Positions 8,790-18,512 of a stretch of 64,000 bases of DNA are shown here, one piece after another (the first letter of the stretch is position 1; the number at the start of each line of letters is the position of its first letter). Under the pieces are notes generated by a model, which worked only from the letters and a program-made list of their open reading frames with translations, was not told the DNA's origin and did no database searches. Origin of the DNA: a virus. Made by a program: the position numbers and the translations under genes. The stretch covers positions 59,281 through 123,280 of the IMG/VR virus record IMGVR_UViG_3300020061_000004, one strand, 5' to 3'.

Positions 8790-10424
8790 TTAGAAGCTAG
8801 GCTTGATCTTTTCGATGATGATCGAGCGAGTGGCATCTTTCAGCCAAATGCTGCTCTGATTTTTCATCCAGATCGCATATCCATCACGCTGAGAGCTAGA
8901 GAACATACCCTGAGTTGCTTTAGGACCAAACGGATGTTGAGTACCTAATTCATAACCCCAATATGTATCAGACCAACCTTCAGGTTTAATAAGAACCAGG
9001 TTCGAGTTATCGTTAAAGCCATCTTCAACACGATATTCTACTTCCTTAACCTTTGCGGCTGCATTTGATGTATTATTATCAGTGATATCCAATACCATCA
9101 GAGTGTAAGACTCGATAGGCAGTTCACCTATCAGACCATCCTGAACACGATTGTAGTGATTATCCAGAGCAGGGTTATATTCGAAAGTAACCTCACCAGC
9201 TACAGGGAAACGTTTGCTAGTGAAACGATATCCATACATCAGGTGCATAGCATCTCCTGTTAGATATCCCTTAACATCACCAGCCAGTACCAAGAATGGA
9301 TTAGTATTCTTAAAGTCATCAGCCAGAAGTTTAGAAACTTCAATCATAGCACCAGTACCTACCATGATCTTAGTACGACGCTGTTCAAACGGAATACCAG
9401 AGTTGTAGAACAAGTTAGCCAGAGTTTCTTCGATCAGAGCAAGTGTCAGTCTAGTATACTGAACTCTATTACCTGTACGCAGTTGTTCGTAAAGACCCGT
9501 GTTAACACGTACCGAACGACGACCACTACCAGTAACAATACCACCCTTAGACCACATCAAATCCCTTTCTTCCATCATCTTCATTTCAGCCCATAGCATG
9601 GCTTCGATACGATTCATCCATTTCATGGAGTTAGGTATCGGCTTACCAGCCTGATCTTTATTGAAGAAGACAAGAGTAGAGTTATTTCTACGCAAATCAG
9701 AATACTGATTAAGATAACCATAACGAGGGTCTCCACCGTCGATCTTCAGCATGTCAGCATAAGCAGTAATCCAGTGATATACCGAACGTCCACCACCAAC
9801 TTGCATTTCCAGATCAAGTGATCCCTGACGAAGCCAAACAGAAGATTTCTGAGTGTCATATTCGCCATTAACATTGGTAATTTTCATATACTCAACACCG
9901 GGCTGAAGGAACCTCTTAGGGAAGAAGTTTTTCTTGTTAGCCTGTGGAAGAGTAACAGTATATACCCAACCATCACTTTCTTCATAGATTTCTTCTTCTG
10001 TGATATACAGAGACACACCATCACGATAATCGTAAGTGATAATATCAGTGTTTGTAAAACAGTTTTCAGAAAGCTTAATTTTGAATTTCTGTCCATCAAT
10101 ACCGGGACGCTGGATATCACCAGTCATATCTTCTACCATATAAGGTAGGCCGATGTTGTACGGTACGCTATAACGGAACTTTCCTTCAGCACCATTGATA
10201 TACATAACAGAGTTATTCATCTCAGTCATGCTGATCAGCGGCGTATTCATCAACCTACGCTGATTCCACAAGTGGATCATACCTTTATAGGTAGTGAATG
10301 ATTCTCTCTTGTACAGAGAGTAAAGTGAGTTCAAGTCTGTGTACTTGTTAACATCAAATCTAGTCTGACCAACAACGAGTGAGTTATTTAAACTCGTTAC
10401 GCTTGGTATTTGAACTTGAGCCAT
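8790..10424 (-). CDS. Major capsid protein (HK97-fold, crAss-like)
   Basis: 544 aa, near the usual size of crAss-like capsid proteins. Position supports the call: it follows TerL, portal and an acidic scaffold-like gene and precedes a strong terminator. Codon use is more G+C-rich than the regional background, as for a highly expressed gene. The sequence is rich in Trp, Tyr and Arg. A basic segment near residue 300 (GSGRRSVRVN) and a C-terminal beta-rich region are compatible with an HK97 fold, but the fold is inferred. No promoter is evident just upstream, so it is probably co-transcribed with the scaffold gene. Confidence 0.8.
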   Translation of the reverse strand: MAQVQIPSVTSLNNSLVVGQTRFDVNKYTDLNSLYSLYKRESFTTYKGMIHLWNQRRLMNTPLISMTEMNNSVMYINGAEGKFRYSVPYNIGLPYMVEDMTGDIQRPGIDGQKFKIKLSENCFTNTDIITYDYRDGVSLYITEEEIYEESDGWVYTVTLPQANKKNFFPKRFLQPGVEYMKITNVNGEYDTQKSSVWLRQGSLDLEMQVGGGRSVYHWITAYADMLKIDGGDPRYGYLNQYSDLRRNNSTLVFFNKDQAGKPIPNSMKWMNRIEAMLWAEMKMMEERDLMWSKGGIVTGSGRRSVRVNTGLYEQLRTGNRVQYTRLTLALIEETLANLFYNSGIPFEQRRTKIMVGTGAMIEVSKLLADDFKNTNPFLVLAGDVKGYLTGDAMHLMYGYRFTSKRFPVAGEVTFEYNPALDNHYNRVQDGLIGELPIESYTLMVLDITDNNTSNAAAKVKEVEYRVEDGFNDNSNLVLIKPEGWSDTYWGYELGTQHPFGPKATQGMFSSSQRDGYAIWMKNQSSIWLKDATRSIIIEKIKPSF

Positions 10425-10456
10425 TTTTTACGTGAATTTTAGTTTAGATTAAAAAT

Positions 10457-11734
10457 TTATCTTGAAGGTAAGCCCCAATCTAGGGTTGCTACTTTCTTAT
10501 CTTTATTACGAGAGGATTGTTCATGTTGGCTACCTTTCTTAGTAGAAACAGCACCATTTCCTTTGATGAACTTAAAGGCTTCAGCAGCGGCTTTGGATTT
10601 CTCCTGTGTTGCTACTTTATTAACAAACTTCTGCTTATCCATTACAAACATAACCAAATCAACATAATCTTGAGGGTTAGCTTGCATCTTAGCGAAGTTC
10701 ACATAGAACTTATTAACTAGATTGCCATTTGGAAGGCGCTGATCATAACTAAGAAGATAATCTTCTACAGTACGTTTTTCAGCTAATGAAAGGTCTTTAC
10801 GCTCTTTGATTGTATTACGAATATTACTTTCAAAAGTCTTTTCCTTTTCCTTCTCTTTAGCTACAAAATCTTCCTGATCTTTATTAAGCCTATCAGCTTC
10901 TTTTCCGTAGTAAGATTTCAGAAGGTCTTTAACTTCCTTAGCTTCATTTTCAAGCTCATTAGAAAGTATAAGTCCACCTATCTGCTTTTCAACCCTTTCA
11001 GGTTTCCATCCTAATACTTCAGAATAATAATGCTTAATAAGTTCTTTCTGTCCATCTACACTATCAAGAGGAATTGCTTCTACTTGTTTCTGTTCTTTAA
11101 ACAGATCGATGATCTCATCAGGTTGTCCACCATTCTTTACAAACTCAATGATAGCTTTACCAAAAGGTCCAGTACTATCTACAAGTTCTTCAAACATGCT
11201 ACTAACACGAAGAGAATCTTGCTGAGCTACTAATTTTGCATAAGTGTCTTCATCAATATCTAAGTCTTCACGACCTTCGAAATCCTGCCAAGCACCACTT
11301 TGTATAAGATACTCTACAGTAGATTTAAGAATTCCTTTTACATCACTACTATCACTCTTCTCTTCTTCTTCAGACTCTTCTTCAGATTCTTCAGAAGCTT
11401 CTTCTTTCCTTTTAACAGGAGGCTTTTTCTTTGCTTCTGGATTTTCTTCTTCTTCCTCTACTTCCTCTTCCTCATCTTCTTCATCCAGACTATCCAAATC
11501 TATATTCTGAATGTCATTACGACCAAAGGCTTCAGATATAGGTTGTTCTACACTTTTTTCTTTAGAAGCTAGAGGAGCTTTTTTACTTCCTTTAACTTCA
11601 GATTCTTCTTTTTTAGGGGCTTCTTTTTTTCCACCTACAAGAGAGTCTGCACTTGGTGTACCAGATGGTGTTTCATCAAACAGTCCATTAAGTACATCAT
11701 CGGACATCTCCATGATTTCACTTTGAAATTCCAT
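10457..11734 (-). CDS. Acidic scaffold-like capsid assembly protein
   Basis: 425 aa. Residues about 80-125 are a run of Glu/Asp/Ser broken by a short Lys/Pro-rich patch; the rest is long charged helix with coiled-coil character. The C-terminus is basic (KGSQHEQ...DKKVATLDW). A long, very acidic, helical protein directly upstream of MCP is typical of scaffolding proteins, which guide procapsid assembly and leave. It has its own promoter at 11768-11798. Confidence 0.65.
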   Translation of the reverse strand: MEFQSEIMEMSDDVLNGLFDETPSGTPSADSLVGGKKEAPKKEESEVKGSKKAPLASKEKSVEQPISEAFGRNDIQNIDLDSLDEEDEEEEVEEEEENPEAKKKPPVKRKEEASEESEEESEEEEKSDSSDVKGILKSTVEYLIQSGAWQDFEGREDLDIDEDTYAKLVAQQDSLRVSSMFEELVDSTGPFGKAIIEFVKNGGQPDEIIDLFKEQKQVEAIPLDSVDGQKELIKHYYSEVLGWKPERVEKQIGGLILSNELENEAKEVKDLLKSYYGKEADRLNKDQEDFVAKEKEKEKTFESNIRNTIKERKDLSLAEKRTVEDYLLSYDQRLPNGNLVNKFYVNFAKMQANPQDYVDLVMFVMDKQKFVNKVATQEKSKAAAEAFKFIKGNGAVSTKKGSQHEQSSRNKDKKVATLDWGLPSR

Positions 11735-11767
11735 TGTTGCTTGGTTTTATTAATTTAGAATCTATTA

Positions 11768-11798
11768 CAAAAATAAGTACAAATAAGTAAGTAAGCAA
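11768..11798 (-). promoter_or_regulatory. Promoter for scaffold-MCP genes
   Basis: On the minus strand TTG (11796-11798), 20 nt, then TATTTTTG (11768-11775). It lies 33 nt before the scaffold ATG. Confidence 0.75.
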
Positions 11799-11839
11799 AT
11801 CCTATGTTCATTAGTTGTAATACATAGCATTTCTTATAC

Positions 11840-14515
11840 TTATTTCTTACCATCGTATTTGTTTTTGTTTATTTTGGCTACTTTTAACTTTTCATTCTCT
11901 ACTCTTTCACGAGATTGTAGCTCCTGTTGACGTACTTTTAGATCAGCAGTTTTCATCTGAGCATCTATTACAGCCTTTTCACGAGCTATAGTATTCTTCT
12001 CCCTATCCAATAGCAATTTCTGCTGTCCTACTTCTGCTGCAACAGAAAGCTTATCATATTCCAGAATATCCGGAGTCTGATCAGCGTCTTCATCTTTAAG
12101 ATTATCTGGTTGACGAGAGAAGGTTTGGATATAAGCGATCTTCTCTTTAGAAGCTCTATTCTTATCATTCTCATCAGCTTGGAATGCAAGGTCTGCTTGT
12201 TTCTGCTGAGCTTCACTCTGAATCTGCTGCTGTTGCATATCCATTTGCTGTTGATACTTCTGTTCATTACGAGCCATAGCAACTTCAAGCTGAGCTTTAA
12301 TTTCAGCAGGACTATTAGATGTAATAACAGTAGCAAGATCAACTGGTGATGCTCCAGTATTATTATTAGACATAAATAACTGACGAAGAGATTCAAGTTG
12401 TCTCATATCTTCTTGAGAGTTAGACACATATACGTGAAGATCAGATAATAGGAGTTCTGTGCCATTCATCTTCATGAAAGCTCTACTCATATCTGATTTA
12501 ACATAAGATACTGTTACATCTCTTTCCTTAGACTGTACATACTGTGCAATATCTAAGTTCATCTTTAGTACACGACGCTTATATTCAGAGAACCTAGTAA
12601 AGTAAGATTCTGTCTGAGCATATGACTGAGCAATAGCTTGTTGTGTACCTGTAGCTGTTTCTGAGGCTGCCACTGACCCAAGACGCTGAGGAGTAATACC
12701 TACTTGAGATAGGGCTCTTTGTTCAAAGAACTCCATTATCTTCATTCTGGACATCATCCTTGCAGACTCATCCATATCTACTTCTTTAGGCATCTGTCCA
12801 CCTGGATTAGCACCCTTCATATTCTGGGGTGATGTATCTACAAAGGTGACACCTAAACTCTTAGCAACTAGAAGGAACTTTTCATAGGCATTCTCTCCAC
12901 CCCAGTCTTTAATGTTTGTAAGCATATTCACATCCATGATAAGGAAGCGACCAATTTCACGTTGCATTGTCTGGTAGAGTTGGTTAGCTCCTACATTAAA
13001 TCCAATCTGCCAAGGCTTCATCAAGTCTACAAGAGACATTGATTGAGAGTTTCTAGCATTGAATATCTGTCCACATACTGGTAGCTTCGCATAGTAAGGA
13101 TTGAAATCTCCTCTAAACTGAAATGGAAGAGGACCAGCATTTACATAAATATCTTCTTTTAATTGTGTACCATGTTTACATATCTTAATCCCACGCCAAA
13201 TTTCATTTACCCATGTCCAAGACACAGTATTAATTTGATCATCATTCTCATAGATAGCACTATCAAGTTCTTTAAATCCAGGAGGTACTACAAATGTTTC
13301 ATCTACAAGTTGCTTAGTAACTAAGTTAGTTTCAGGATCGATAAAGGTTACTTTACCTATCTTCTTCTGTGATTTCCAATAGGCTTCTAATACTTTCAGA
13401 TAGCCTCTAGTATTAAGGAAGTATGGATTATGTGTACTAAGTTCTGTAGACATGAAGTCTCCAGTAAAGGTGGGAATATAGGGAGCAGCAGGATTGACAC
13501 CAAAGGTATCAGTCATAAGTTTACCATCTCCATAGTTCTGGTATGGTACTACAGCACCATATGCAATACCCTGTCCATCAGTTCCAGATATCTTACCCAT
13601 TAAGTCCTTAGAGAGTTCCAAGTCTTTAAGGGTAGACTTTTTCATCATATACCCATATCTATCTACAACATCAGATACAGTTAGATATATAATACGTCCT
13701 ACATAGTCACCTTCTTCAGCATGTTCTACTTCAGGACTCTTATGGAAGAATGTATTAACAGGGTTCCAAGTTTCTTGGTTATACCCATTTGATGTCAGAT
13801 AGAAGTGTCTAAATGCACGATCCGCAGTGAGCATATCTTCAAACTCTCTACGTTCTAGTTCAGGAAGATAGAAACGCTGCCTATCAAGTTCAAGTTGGTA
13901 TTGTCCCCATATCTCAGCAGTATCCTGCCAAGAGTATTTCATATACTTCTCTATTTCTGGAGGAGTAAGAGCCTGACGCTGTTGTTCTACTTGTTGTTGA
14001 TATTGCTGTTGTTCTTGAGGAGAATTAAATTGATCCTTATTAGGATTCAATCCCATTTGTGCAAGACGTAAGTTTACTTCATTATTAACCTCTTGCATTA
14101 CATGCTCTAGTAGGAGACGAGTCTTTTCACGAACATAACTATTTGTAGTATTTTCATCATAACCCTTTACTCTAAAGTTATCAGGGCGCTTCTGGTATTC
14201 ACCAGATAAAGTATTGATTACCTGAGAGATAATATCATAGTGACGTAAGTAGTTAGGAATTTCAAATTCTCTGGAAAGCTGATGTACCATATCAGCATAT
14301 TCATCCTGTTCTAGGTAGTGAGAGAAAATGAATTTACCCTTAACCATCTCATAGTTTTCTATAAGACTCATGTTAGAGTAGTATTGAAGAGTTCCTATTC
14401 TCTCCAAAGAGTCCATATTGTCCTTAATCCACTGAGCATTTTTCTTGGTTAAGGGAACCATTTGGGCTGGTAAGGCCACATTAGGGTTCGTATTAATTGC
14501 CGGACTTATATTCAT
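11840..14515 (-). CDS. Portal protein
   Basis: 891 aa, in the range of crAss-like portals. It lies just downstream of TerL, the usual place for the dodecameric ring through which DNA is packaged. The middle is rich in aromatic and acidic residues. From about residue 740 a long Gln/Glu/Lys-rich region (QQQMDMQQQQ) predicts an extended coiled coil, and the C-terminus is basic (KINKNKYDGKK). A weak promoter-like TACATTTG box sits 20 nt upstream, without a proper TTG at -33. Confidence 0.8.
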   Translation of the reverse strand: MNISPAINTNPNVALPAQMVPLTKKNAQWIKDNMDSLERIGTLQYYSNMSLIENYEMVKGKFIFSHYLEQDEYADMVHQLSREFEIPNYLRHYDIISQVINTLSGEYQKRPDNFRVKGYDENTTNSYVREKTRLLLEHVMQEVNNEVNLRLAQMGLNPNKDQFNSPQEQQQYQQQVEQQRQALTPPEIEKYMKYSWQDTAEIWGQYQLELDRQRFYLPELERREFEDMLTADRAFRHFYLTSNGYNQETWNPVNTFFHKSPEVEHAEEGDYVGRIIYLTVSDVVDRYGYMMKKSTLKDLELSKDLMGKISGTDGQGIAYGAVVPYQNYGDGKLMTDTFGVNPAAPYIPTFTGDFMSTELSTHNPYFLNTRGYLKVLEAYWKSQKKIGKVTFIDPETNLVTKQLVDETFVVPPGFKELDSAIYENDDQINTVSWTWVNEIWRGIKICKHGTQLKEDIYVNAGPLPFQFRGDFNPYYAKLPVCGQIFNARNSQSMSLVDLMKPWQIGFNVGANQLYQTMQREIGRFLIMDVNMLTNIKDWGGENAYEKFLLVAKSLGVTFVDTSPQNMKGANPGGQMPKEVDMDESARMMSRMKIMEFFEQRALSQVGITPQRLGSVAASETATGTQQAIAQSYAQTESYFTRFSEYKRRVLKMNLDIAQYVQSKERDVTVSYVKSDMSRAFMKMNGTELLLSDLHVYVSNSQEDMRQLESLRQLFMSNNNTGASPVDLATVITSNSPAEIKAQLEVAMARNEQKYQQQMDMQQQQIQSEAQQKQADLAFQADENDKNRASKEKIAYIQTFSRQPDNLKDEDADQTPDILEYDKLSVAAEVGQQKLLLDREKNTIAREKAVIDAQMKTADLKVRQQELQSRERVENEKLKVAKINKNKYDGKK

Positions 14516-14592
14516 TCTTTGATATTAAATAGCACAAATGTACTTAAAAACGATTAGATTATAAAGTATGTAACCATAATAACATATTATGA

Positions 14593-16665
14593 TTACCTGG
14601 ATTGTTTATTATGCTTGAAGGTGAATGTACTCTGTACCTTTCCAAATCCTTGTCCTATCCTTACAAAGGGTGAAGCAAGCATTGGATCATGTACCTTCTT
14701 AGGCATTAGAGGATCAAAGGGTTGTTCAGCTATATTACTAACAGGATAGTATTTATCCAGATGCTTAGCAAATGCTAAAGCATGCCTGAAGGCCACTATA
14801 CGGTCATAGTTACCATCCTTTGGATCATACTTGATAATCTCCATTAGAAGTACAGGGTCCAGAATTCGGGTTATACCAAGCTTGTAGATGGGTTCTCTTG
14901 TAACAGGATGTGTTCCTATCTGTATCTGTTCCTTACAATATTCTATCATTAAGGACATACAGTAGTTAATATTAGCTACTGTTGGTGATAAGCCATATAC
15001 TTTACCACCTTGGTTAGCTCTAGTCTTAGGATTTATTTCTCTTGCAATATTAAATCCCTGTCCAAGCATATGTCCTTTATTCTTACGCTCAAAATACTGG
15101 ATGAATGTACCTGCTGCATTTTCTGGAAAGCATGTAGCATTATAATAATCCATTAACATCTCAACATCTTCATGCCAAGAATCCATTCTCTCAGGACGAG
15201 ATGCCAAAGATGCCACCACCATATTCTGATAGGTTTCACCAGATACATCTGTCATTCTCTTATAGATGAAGAGTGTCCCTAGAGAGTCAGACCAATCTGA
15301 TATATCATTATTATACGGGTCGGCTCCAGCTACATAAAGCCCCATAGGAGCATTTGTAATAGGTTCTTCCCATATTACTATAGGGCAATCTGTGCCTAAG
15401 TTTCCTTTTGTTGGAAACTCTGAGATTGGTAGATCAGTAGGATCAGCATTTTTCTGAATTACCCTACCATTAGAATCTCTATATAGACGTACATAACGTC
15501 CCTTAATTTGATTAGTTTGTAAGTATTCCAGATGCTGTCTAGCTGCTTCCAAAGGGAACGGATTACTACTACCTGATAGAAAGCATTCCTCTGGTGTCAG
15601 AGGATGATACATTACAGCCTTTAAATACTCTTGTTTATCTGGGTCTTTAGACTTGATGAGTCTTTCTTCTTCTATCTTTAAGCGAGCTTTCTCTTTATCT
15701 GATACCTTAATAGGAATTGTCTTAGCTTCTAATCCAATTCCTGTAAATCCTTTTGATAAGAGATAGTCATATAGATTGGAATCAGTCTTACAATCCATTC
15801 GGTAAAGACCAGACATGAATAAGCCAGTCTTCTTTCCTGTCTCTTCATTTACTACTTCTTGGAAGTTATTAGCTGTGGGATGTTCAAATACACGTTTAGC
15901 ATCATTACCTTTCTCAAAACTACCACCAGTACCCACTAGGATTGGAACACAACGCCAGCCGTATGGTGATAGGAACGCTGGTTTATGTGCTTCAAATACT
16001 GGTGAAAATAGATATTTACCAATTTCATCATATACTGCTGCCTTTGCTGTTGTACCAGCCGCGGCTTCTGTATTTGTACCTTCTTCTGCATTACGAATCA
16101 TTATATAACTCCACACATGGTCTTCATTATTCTTGTCTTTAAAACCAAGACGTAATGTTGGCTTCCTCCAGTCTTTATCTAGTTTAGGGATAGCCAATCC
16201 TTGCCACATATGTTTCCATCCAAAATCAATCTTCTCTGTAAGAAGCTTCATGTCTGCTCCATTACCCGCTACAAGTACACTCTGTGAATTCTCATATAAT
16301 ATAGCTGTCATACCAATATGAGAAGCTTCCCATTCTGATTTACCTCCCTGACGTAATCCCACTTCTATATATCCCTTCTGAGCTACACGAGCTTTCTCAA
16401 AATACTCAGCACGTTCCCATTCATTATCTCTAAGATCAGGTAGGGATGGTGTACGTACAATGTTTCCCCACTTATCCTTCTTATCCACAATAATATGCCA
16501 GTGATTCAAATGCCCATATAAAATTCCAGGAATATGAACACCACCAATAGTAATACCCCCCATGCACTTTTCAATTTCCCACTCTACAAGAGAAGTGAAA
16601 TCATCAGTACCGGGAGGTGGCAAAGTTTTTATATTTCTAAAAAACTCAGTTGTTTTAATCTGCAT
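14593..16665 (-). CDS. terL: Terminase large subunit
   Basis: 690 aa. TerL is the packaging motor: an N-terminal ATPase moves DNA and a C-terminal RNase H-fold nuclease cuts it. Walker A is GLRQGGKSEW (about 103-112) and Walker B is AAVYDEIG (about 209-216). Acidic nuclease candidates include the Asp in GLYVAGADPY and the late segment around DPKDGNYDRI. The gene overlaps the upstream 107-aa ORF by 11 nt and precedes the portal. This is the firmest family marker of the arm. Confidence 0.9.
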   Translation of the reverse strand: MQIKTTEFFRNIKTLPPPGTDDFTSLVEWEIEKCMGGITIGGVHIPGILYGHLNHWHIIVDKKDKWGNIVRTPSLPDLRDNEWERAEYFEKARVAQKGYIEVGLRQGGKSEWEASHIGMTAILYENSQSVLVAGNGADMKLLTEKIDFGWKHMWQGLAIPKLDKDWRKPTLRLGFKDKNNEDHVWSYIMIRNAEEGTNTEAAAGTTAKAAVYDEIGKYLFSPVFEAHKPAFLSPYGWRCVPILVGTGGSFEKGNDAKRVFEHPTANNFQEVVNEETGKKTGLFMSGLYRMDCKTDSNLYDYLLSKGFTGIGLEAKTIPIKVSDKEKARLKIEEERLIKSKDPDKQEYLKAVMYHPLTPEECFLSGSSNPFPLEAARQHLEYLQTNQIKGRYVRLYRDSNGRVIQKNADPTDLPISEFPTKGNLGTDCPIVIWEEPITNAPMGLYVAGADPYNNDISDWSDSLGTLFIYKRMTDVSGETYQNMVVASLASRPERMDSWHEDVEMLMDYYNATCFPENAAGTFIQYFERKNKGHMLGQGFNIAREINPKTRANQGGKVYGLSPTVANINYCMSLMIEYCKEQIQIGTHPVTREPIYKLGITRILDPVLLMEIIKYDPKDGNYDRIVAFRHALAFAKHLDKYYPVSNIAEQPFDPLMPKKVHDPMLASPFVRIGQGFGKVQSTFTFKHNKQSR

Positions 16666-16978
16666 CTCTCTGCATTCTATGAGGAATATTAGTATTCCCT
16701 TTTGCTTCAGCCTTAGTTGCTTCTTTTTCTCTTAATTTATCTATCACTTCCAAAAGAAGAAGATAGTTCTTCATGGTATCTTGTACAGATTTAATCTGTT
16801 GTTCAATAGAAGCCACTACTGTACGCATCATACCACCATTCTTCGTCTCCTTATAGTCCATCCTATCTGTTAGTTGATCTATAGGATTGATGTCAATGTA
16901 ATTACGCCATTTCTTTAATTGCTCTTCAGCCCAATCTAAATCTGATGTTATGTAACTATTAACTTTCTTTGCTGCCAT
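16655..16978 (-). CDS. Small helical protein upstream of TerL, possible small terminase
   Basis: 107 aa. Almost all helical, with coiled-coil heptads from about residue 50 to 90, and its stop overlaps the TerL start. Small terminase subunits are short helical oligomers encoded just before terL, so TerS is a reasonable guess, but no DNA-binding motif is clear. Confidence 0.5.
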   Translation of the reverse strand: MAAKKVNSYITSDLDWAEEQLKKWRNYIDINPIDQLTDRMDYKETKNGGMMRTVVASIEQQIKSVQDTMKNYLLLLEVIDKLREKEATKAEAKGNTNIPHRMQRDAD

Positions 16979-17444
16979 CTATTTGGTTTTGAGCACTAGG
17001 TTGGATTTGAACCAACGGTTGTACGGTTTTGCAGACCGGTGCCTTGGACCCCTCAGCCACTAGTGCAGGTTTCTGTGCGAAATCTAAATACTTTGATATT
17101 AAAATCTTATTCTTAAGAACGTAATCAAATATCTTCTCCACTATATATCCTGTTATATATGCTCTTGTCTCACCTAGTTTCTCTACTTCAGTCTTCTCGA
17201 TGATGTAGTCTACAATGTGGGACACTTCATGTACAATGCAGTTGGGAGTGAGTCCATGTAACTGATAGAAGATGAAGTATTTATGATCAGGTGTATCTAG
17301 TGATAAACCATAATAGCCTCCTTCTGCAAGAGGCTCCATACCATACTTCTTAAGATATCTTGGTACTATCTTTTCAATCTCTTCATCTATAATAATAGTG
17401 AGGTTGAACTCAAAGATAGGTATCTTTATAGTTGTCTTATACAT
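16959..17444 (-). CDS. HExxH putative zinc peptidase-like protein, reads through tRNA-Cys
   Basis: 161 aa. The centre has IVHEVSHIVDY (about residues 70-80), an HExxH zinc-peptidase signature, with a later Glu (GETRAYITGY) as possible third ligand. Substrate unknown. The last about 37 codons are the tRNA-Cys gene (16992-17066) read on the same strand, so the C-terminal tail is tRNA-derived. Excision of that tRNA would remove the stop codon from the mRNA. It also overlaps the next gene by 20 nt. Either the tRNA was inserted into the gene end or the two coexist as alternative products. Confidence 0.6.
   Translation of the reverse strand: MYKTTIKIPIFEFNLTIIIDEEIEKIVPRYLKKYGMEPLAEGGYYGLSLDTPDHKYFIFYQLHGLTPNCIVHEVSHIVDYIIEKTEVEKLGETRAYITGYIVEKIFDYVLKNKILISKYLDFAQKPALVAEGSKAPVCKTVQPLVQIQPSAQNQIDGSKES
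16992..17066 (-). tRNA. tRNA-Cys(GCA)
   Basis: 75 nt with acceptor GCACTAG/CTAGTGC, T arm with TTCAAAT loop, and anticodon loop CTGCAAA giving GCA. It lies within the 3' end of the HExxH gene. Confidence 0.9.
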
Positions 17445-17457
17445 AGAAGATATTTGG

Positions 17458-17529
17458 AAGCGGGAGCGGGATTTGAACCCGCGACCTTTGAGTTATGAGC
17501 CCAACGAGCTACCTCTGCTCTACCCCGCT
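17458..17529 (-). tRNA. tRNA-Met(CAT)
   Basis: 72 nt with acceptor AGCGGGG/TCCCGCT and anticodon loop CTCATAA giving CAT. Initiator, elongator or Ile2 identity cannot be told by eye. Confidence 0.9.
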
Positions 17530-17535
17530 ATATTA

Positions 17536-17763
17536 TTAATCTTCTATTTGTGTTGCCTTATCAGCTAGATCAGTCTCAAGTTCATCACGATAGTTTTCAA
17601 ACTTCTTGAGAAGTTCTTCATCACTCCAGTTATAATTACCTGTTTGGGGGCGCATCACATGCACAATATGCTGTGAGATACTATACTGGGGAAACAACTC
17701 TACTATCTCTACGAAATGATGAAAAATCTGTTGCTTGATCTGAGTTTTTTGTTTATTGCTCAT
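17536..17763 (-). CDS. Hypothetical 75-aa protein
   Basis: A Gln/His-rich short helical protein whose ATG overlaps the end of the Cys-rich gene upstream by 11 nt. Its stop lies 6 nt before tRNA-Met. No domain recognised. Confidence 0.6.
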   Translation of the reverse strand: MSNKQKTQIKQQIFHHFVEIVELFPQYSISQHIVHVMRPQTGNYNWSDEELLKKFENYRDELETDLADKATQIED

Positions 17764-18181
17764 TGGTTTTTGTTTTGTATGCTGTCCATTTAAGTTCCAT
17801 ATTGATGTTGTTATTCTGATTAAAGGCTAACAACTCTTTATCCTTGCAAGTACAATTTGATAAGTTATCAAAATTGCAACAATCAATTCCACAATTTGCT
17901 TCTAGTGAAGCTGTCTTTCTAGTGATTGTACATCCACACATAATACAATGTTCATCAAATCTATCTGTCTTATATCCAGTAGATACTGCATTTGAACTAT
18001 TGAATGGACACGTTGCACATATAAATCTTCTTCTTGCTATTTCTGCTTGTTCATCTTCAGGAAGGATATCATATTGCAATTTCACTTGATTCACTATCCC
18101 CTCCACTATCAAGTCTGCATTCTGTACTACTGTCGGCAGTAGTTTTACATATTCTATTAGTCCTTTTAGCATAAGCTTCAT
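17753..18181 (-). CDS. Zinc-ribbon-like Cys-rich protein
   Basis: 142 aa. Residues about 55-110 contain CATCPF, CIMCGCT, CGIDCCN and CTCKDKE, about ten Cys arranged as CxxC knuckles, so it very likely binds one or two zinc ions. The N-terminus is helical. It overlaps the preceding IHF-like ORF by 113 nt, large but possible for a phage. The role may be DNA binding or packaging-related; that is inference from place. Confidence 0.6.
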   Translation of the reverse strand: MKLMLKGLIEYVKLLPTVVQNADLIVEGIVNQVKLQYDILPEDEQAEIARRRFICATCPFNSSNAVSTGYKTDRFDEHCIMCGCTITRKTASLEANCGIDCCNFDNLSNCTCKDKELLAFNQNNNINMELKWTAYKTKTNEQ

Positions 18182-18512
18182 AATACTGTGTTGCTAATGT
18201 ATTCCTCTGTATTAAGGCTTTTCTAAGTTTGCCATAGTTTACTTCGAGGAGCAGGTCTTTTGTTGATTCTTTATACCTGATAGACTTCTTTATATTCCTA
18301 ATCTTATTAATTGTGGACTTTATAAAGTAGTCTATCTTACGTTTACTTGTTGTTATTGTTCCTAAGTACTTGATACTCACCGATGTAGACTCAAGGCCAC
18401 TTAGTTTTTTCCTTACTTCTTTCCAATAAAAATCATTCACACTATCAACAATCTTCTCTTCTATTCCCATCTCACGGGATACTATCTTGCTGATTACTTG
18501 AATAGTTTTCAT
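18069..18512 (-). CDS. HU/IHF-like DNA-binding protein
   Basis: 147 aa. The first about 80 residues (helical start, VDSVNDFYWKEVRKKL, then SVSIKYLGTITTSKRK) look like the N-terminal half of an HU/IHF-type protein as annotated near terminase genes of crAss-like phages. The basic part ends about residue 115 and the tail is Ser/Asp-rich. Probably DNA-bending or packaging-related; fold assignment is by eye. Confidence 0.5.
   Translation of the reverse strand: MKTIQVISKIVSREMGIEEKIVDSVNDFYWKEVRKKLSGLESTSVSIKYLGTITTSKRKIDYFIKSTINKIRNIKKSIRYKESTKDLLLEVNYGKLRKALIQRNTLATQYYEAYAKRTNRICKTTADSSTECRLDSGGDSESSEIAI

Noticed and set aside
11244-11572. Plus-strand ORFs opposite the scaffold gene (Ser- and Phe-rich)
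   Set aside because: Mirror reading of the Glu/Asp repeats in the real gene.
14535-14542. Promoter for the portal gene
   Set aside because: The -7 box TACATTTG is present but no TTG stands at the right distance, so support is weak.
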